Assembly: GCF_002088975.1 (NCBI RefSeq)
Contig: NZ_NCST01000072.1
Location: 1 to 64,000 of the forward strand
Direction of reading: 5' to 3'
DNA: 64,000 bases
Origin: Henriciella aquimarina
Lineage (GTDB): Bacteria; Pseudomonadota; Alphaproteobacteria; Caulobacterales; Hyphomonadaceae
Shown here: piece by piece, positions 60,950-64,000 of the stretch
How the letters are laid out: every line of letters begins with the position of its first letter
Position numbering within the stretch: the stretch's first letter is position 1
The notes under the pieces: model-generated
What the model was told of the DNA's origin: nothing
Seen by the model: only the letters and a program-made list of their open reading frames with translations
Databases searched by the model: none
Made by a program: the position numbers and the translations under genes

Positions 60950-61731
60950 GCGGCCACTGGCTGAACCTTGGTGGAACGCGCGCTGTCGTGACAGGTGGCA
61001 CCAAGGGAGCCGGGTCTGCAGTCGTTCGGGCCCTGCTGGAGGCAGGCGCGAACGTCGCCGTGGCGGCCCGTAGCGCGCCCCAGCCGGGCATCGAAAACGC
61101 TGTTTACGTCGAGGCCGACCTTTCCACCGAGACGGGCCCGGCCGAGCTTGCGCGAAAAGCCGGGCGCGCGCTCGGCGGAATAGACATACTGGTCAACGTC
61201 GTTGGCGGGTCGAACGCCCCTGCAGGCGGGGTCGCCGCCCTCAGCGACGCTGTCTGGAAACAGGAAATCGATCTGAACCTGATGTCGGCAGTACGGCTGG
61301 ACCGTGCCGTCCTGCCCGAGATGATCCAGCGGGGAAGCGGCGTGATCGTCCATGTAACCTCGATCCAGAGCCGGCTTCCGCTTCCTGAATCGACAACCGC
61401 ATATGCAGCTGCCAAGGCGGCGCTGTCGACCTACAGCAAATCGCTGTCCAAGGAGGTTGGCCCCAAGGGTGTTCGAGTCGTGCGGGTCTCGCCCGGCTGG
61501 ATTGAAACGGAGGCCGCTATCGCTCTGGCCGAACGCATGGCCAGAGAGGCGGGAACGGACATCGAGGGCGGCAGACAGATCATCATGCGCAGTCTTGGGG
61601 GCATTCCCCTGGGCCGTCCCGCGCGGCCTGAGGAAGTGGCTGACCTGATCGCCTTTCTTGCATCACCACGGGCCGGAGCGATTACCGGCACTGAATACGT
61701 CATTGATGGCGGGACGGTACCGGTCGCCTGA
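60946..61731 (+). CDS. SDR family oxidoreductase
   Basis: This 261-residue classical short-chain dehydrogenase has the NAD(P) motif [28 protein letters not shown] near residue 13 and [12 protein letters not shown] near 80. The catalytic Ser lies in [29 protein letters not shown], which holds Tyr and Lys of the YxxxK type (YAAAK). The C-terminal is [22 protein letters not shown]. It is coupled to the NTF2-like gene and probably to the HxlR regulator. The substrate is unknown. Confidence 0.92.
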   Translation: MSGHWLNLGGTRAVVTGGTKGAGSAVVRALLEAGANVAVAARSAPQPGIENAVYVEADLSTETGPAELARKAGRALGGIDILVNVVGGSNAPAGGVAALSDAVWKQEIDLNLMSAVRLDRAVLPEMIQRGSGVIVHVTSIQSRLPLPESTTAYAAAKAALSTYSKSLSKEVGPKGVRVVRVSPGWIETEAAIALAERMAREAGTDIEGGRQIIMRSLGGIPLGRPARPEEVADLIAFLASPRAGAITGTEYVIDGGTVPVA

Positions 61732-61734
61732 AAA

Positions 61735-62685
61735 TCAGACCTCAGCAGCCAGCACCCTTGGCAGCTTGAAGGTGACCGTTTCCGTTGCCGTCGTGACCGG
61801 CTTCACCTCGATATCGAAGCGGGCGCGGCAGGCGGCGATGAGGCCCTGAACCAGATCTTCCGGCGCCGAGGCCCCCGCTGTCAGGCCGAGCGTTTCCACG
61901 CCTTCGAACCAGTCCCAGTCGACATTGTTTGCGCTGGCGACCAGCCGGGAGTCTTTCGCCCCGGCGCGTTTGGCCACTTCGACCAGCCGCTTGGAATTCG
62001 ACGAGGTTTCCGCACCGATCACGAGGAAGAGGTCACAGCCCTTGGCCATTGCCTTCACCGCTTCCTGGCGGTTGGTGGTGGCATAGCAGATGTCTTCCTT
62101 GTGCGGCGCGGTGATGTCGGGGAAGCGCTCCTGCAGGATGGCGACGATGCTGGCGGTGTCGTCGACCGATAGCGTCGTCTGCGTCACGAAGGCGACGTTT
62201 GCCGCGTCCTTGGGATCGAAGGCTCGGGCATCGTCTTCGGTTTCGATCAGCGTGATCGCCCCGTCCGGCAGCTGGCCCATCGTGCCGATCACTTCCGGGT
62301 GGCCGGCATGGCCGATCAGCACGATCTCGCGCCCGGCCTTGTGATGACGTTCGGCCTCGACATGTACCTTTGAGACGAGCGGGCAGGTCGCGTCGACATA
62401 GACCATGTCGCGCCGCTCGGCCTCTGCGGGCACAGCTTTCGGCACGCCATGGGCGGAGAACACGACCGGCCGGTCGGGCGGGCACTCGTCGAGCTCATCG
62501 ACAAAGACGGCGCCAAGGCCCTCCAGCCGTGAGACGACATGCTGGTTGTGCACGATTTCATGGCGCACATAGACCGGTGCGCCCCATTTCTCCAGCGCCT
62601 CCTCGACGATCTGGATAGCCCGGTCCACGCCCGCGCAGAAGCCCCGCGGGGCGGCGAGCCTGATTTCGAGTTTGCGGCGTGCCAT
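61735..62685 (-). CDS. ispH: 4-hydroxy-3-methylbut-2-enyl diphosphate reductase
   Basis: IspH performs the last step of the MEP isoprenoid pathway with a [4Fe-4S] cluster. The 316-residue length is normal. The cluster Cys are in [22 protein letters not shown] and [12 protein letters not shown] (3 Cys). Other landmarks are [14 protein letters not shown] and [16 protein letters not shown]. It ends close to the SDR gene and runs against it. It is preceded by a divergent lipoprotein gene with about 120 bases between. Confidence 0.96.
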   Translation of the reverse strand: MARRKLEIRLAAPRGFCAGVDRAIQIVEEALEKWGAPVYVRHEIVHNQHVVSRLEGLGAVFVDELDECPPDRPVVFSAHGVPKAVPAEAERRDMVYVDATCPLVSKVHVEAERHHKAGREIVLIGHAGHPEVIGTMGQLPDGAITLIETEDDARAFDPKDAANVAFVTQTTLSVDDTASIVAILQERFPDITAPHKEDICYATTNRQEAVKAMAKGCDLFLVIGAETSSNSKRLVEVAKRAGAKDSRLVASANNVDWDWFEGVETLGLTAGASAPEDLVQGLIAACRARFDIEVKPVTTATETVTFKLPRVLAAEV

Positions 62686-62804
62686 AGTTCTCCTTGCTGC
62701 ACCATGAAGCAGATCGGGCGTTGCGCCATCTGCAGGTGCCCGGTAACACTCCCCATTCTAGATGGACAGCCTGAAGGCTCAGGCCAAGAGTGACAAGGCA
62801 TTTG

Positions 62805-63371
62805 ATGATGCGTGTAATTGCGGTTCTGGCAGCAGGTCTCCTGCTGGCATCCTGTGGAAGCAACCCCGTGACGCGGGCGCTGGACTCCCGACAGAATGCC
62901 GGTCCGTGCCCGCCCGTGGCGATCCTCTACGACGCCTCGCGTATCGTCGAGCTTGACGGCGACTCCGCCAGCTACACCGACATTGCCTACACCGGCGAGA
63001 TGACGAATGTGGAGCTGTTCTGCCGCTATGTCGAAGATGAGCCGCTGCGCGCCGAGATCGAACTGGATTTCGCCTTCGGCAAGGGTCCGAAAGGCACGTC
63101 CAACCAGCACACCTACAATTACTGGGTGGCCGTGACGCGGCGCAGCTCCAAAGTGCTCGCCAAACAGTATTTCTCGGTCGATGCGAACTTTGCCGGTGGC
63201 AAGGTCGACGGGCATCAGGAAGTCATCCAGGACATCATCATCCCGCGCGCCGATTCGACGATTTCGGGGGCGAACTTCGAAGTGGTCGTCGGCTTCGACC
63301 TGACCGAAGAGCAGCTGGCCTTCAACCGCGAGGGCCGCCGTTACCGGCTCGATGCGGGATCGGGCAGCTAA
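62805..63371 (+). CDS. hypothetical lipoprotein
   Basis: This 188-residue protein has a lipoprotein signal (VIAVLAAGLLLASCGS), so it is likely lipidated at about Cys17. The mature part is beta-rich (VAILYDASRIVEL; MTNVELFCRYVEDEPLRAEIELDFAFG; TYNYWVAVTRRSSKVLAKQYFSV) with a C-terminal VVGFDLTEEQLAFNREGRRY. No family recognised. ATG at 62805 is used (GTG at 62790 or ATG at 62808 are alternatives). It is 21 bases upstream of argS and probably co-transcribed. Confidence 0.75.
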   Translation: MMRVIAVLAAGLLLASCGSNPVTRALDSRQNAGPCPPVAILYDASRIVELDGDSASYTDIAYTGEMTNVELFCRYVEDEPLRAEIELDFAFGKGPKGTSNQHTYNYWVAVTRRSSKVLAKQYFSVDANFAGGKVDGHQEVIQDIIIPRADSTISGANFEVVVGFDLTEEQLAFNREGRRYRLDAGSGS

Positions 63372-63392
63372 GACGGCAATCCGGAGACAGAT

Positions 63393-64000
63393 ATGAGCGA
63401 TCTCGCCACGGAGCTTTCGGCGGCGTGTTCGGCCGCGTTTGAGGCGGAAGGGTTCGAAGCCCGCTGGGGTGCGGTGCGCCGCTCCGACCGGCCGGAACTG
63501 GCCGACTTCCAGTGCAATGGCTGCATGGGGGCGGCGAAGAAAGCCAGCCTCGTCCCGCGCGATCTCGCCGCGAAGATTGCCGAGCGGATCACCGGGCAGG
63601 GCGCCATCGAGCGCGTCGACGTGGCGGGCCCGGGCTTTCTCAATATCCGCGTGTCCGGCGAGGCGCTGTCGAAACAGGCCGAATTCATCCGCGCGGACGC
63701 GAAAGCCGGCGGCGGGGCGCTGGAGCAGACCGAAAAGGTCGTGATCGACTTTGGCGGCCCGAACGTCGCCAAGCCGATGCATGTCGGCCACCTGCGCTCG
63801 GCCGTCATCGGGGATACGCTGGTGCGGCTCTTCCGCTTCCTCGGCGACGATGTGACAGGCGATGCGCACCTCGGCGACTGGGGCCTGCAGATGGGCCACC
63901 TCATCACCGAACTGTTCGCCGAGCAGCCGGACCTCGTCTATTTCGACCCGGATTTCAAAGGCCCGTATCCTGAGGAGCCGCCGGTCACCATCGAGGATCT
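63393..64000 (+). CDS. argS: arginyl-tRNA synthetase (5' part)
   Basis: ArgS charges tRNA-Arg. About 202 codons are present before the window ends, so this is the N-terminal part only. The additional N-terminal domain (DLATELSAACSAAFEAEGFEARW) is followed by IDFGGPNVAKPMHVGHLRSAVIGDTLVRLFRFLG, which contains the class I HIGH-type motif (HVGH) and the PNxAKPxHxGHLR context typical of ArgRS. The ATG at 63393 follows GGAG by 6-7 bases. Confidence 0.95.
   Translation, partial: MSDLATELSAACSAAFEAEGFEARWGAVRRSDRPELADFQCNGCMGAAKKASLVPRDLAAKIAERITGQGAIERVDVAGPGFLNIRVSGEALSKQAEFIRADAKAGGGALEQTEKVVIDFGGPNVAKPMHVGHLRSAVIGDTLVRLFRFLGDDVTGDAHLGDWGLQMGHLITELFAEQPDLVYFDPDFKGPYPEEPPVTIED

Noticed and set aside
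1-64000. tRNA, rRNA or riboswitch genes
   Set aside because: I read the intergenic stretches for cloverleaf or T-loop signatures and known switch motifs and found none. Subtle ones could be missed without a covariance search.
1-64000. Full CtrA (TTAA-N7-TTAA) sites
   Set aside because: Several single TTAA half-sites exist but I found no properly spaced pair.

Overview
The window is high-GC chromosomal DNA from an alphaproteobacterium. The gene order (argB / pyrimidine nucleotidase / dapD; def-fmt-truA; ychF-pth-rplY-prs; proC-ubiK-lgt-MidA; PetR/PetP-like regulators next to ilvE) and the protein sequences fit the Caulobacterales/Hyphomonadales type. Family and genus cannot be fixed from sequence alone. 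Coding density is very high, with many 4-base stop/start overlaps and GTG or TTG starts. I see no rRNA, tRNA, CRISPR array or prophage.

Left edge (1-2.9 kb): an IS110-family element whose upstream non-coding arm can fold and could encode a bridge RNA, then a doubtful hypothetical gene and an AT-richer two-TM coiled-coil protein. This looks like a small accessory patch. From 3.4 kb the backbone starts: argB, a DUF1036 envelope protein, a HAD pyrimidine nucleotidase, cytochrome c, cupin, DUF2189, an outer-membrane barrel and dapD. At 10-18.5 kb there is a mixed set: a TPR protein, an FtrA-like regulator, a CaCA antiporter, a methyltransferase/MerR pair sharing a MerR-type operator, MaoC, CinA, a lipase-like hydrolase, GNAT and a hydroxyacid dehydrogenase.

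18.5-28 kb is translation and genome maintenance on the minus strand: def, fmt, GNAT, truA and a small ATPase in a tightly overlapping operon; rmuC with an alphaproteobacterial SOS box; ychF, pth, rplY. A membrane-anchored TIR-like protein sits among them. At 28.2-30.1 kb a BlaI-type repressor with a palindromic operator precedes an M56 sensor protease fused to an M23 peptidoglycan peptidase domain. Then come a succinate-semialdehyde dehydrogenase, prs, pgeF, a TetR regulator, proC, a YbjN-like gene, ubiK, lgt and a MidA methyltransferase.

38-44.5 kb holds an EnvZ-like kinase separated from a PetR/PetP-like regulator pair by a divergent SDR/AraC cassette, then ilvE, a PP2C phosphatase and a small basic protein. 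44.5-53.3 kb carries a 1-Cys peroxiredoxin, SixA, two small proteins, a renalase-like flavoprotein, a cellulose-synthase-like GT2 with a small membrane partner, an alpha/beta hydrolase, and two acyl-CoA dehydrogenases with a small three-TM protein between them. 53.4-64 kb has an FMN glutamate synthase-like enzyme, a class A PBP, an AGCS symporter, purB, an HxlR-controlled NTF2/SDR pair, ispH, a lipoprotein and the 5' part of argS.

The most unusual observations are a 42-codon transmembrane reading frame directly after the def stop with no ATG/GTG/TTG, the M56-M23 fusion under a BlaI-like operator, the TM-anchored TIR-like protein that lacks the usual glutamate, the SOS box at rmuC, the split regulator/kinase locus, and the foldable IS110 leader.
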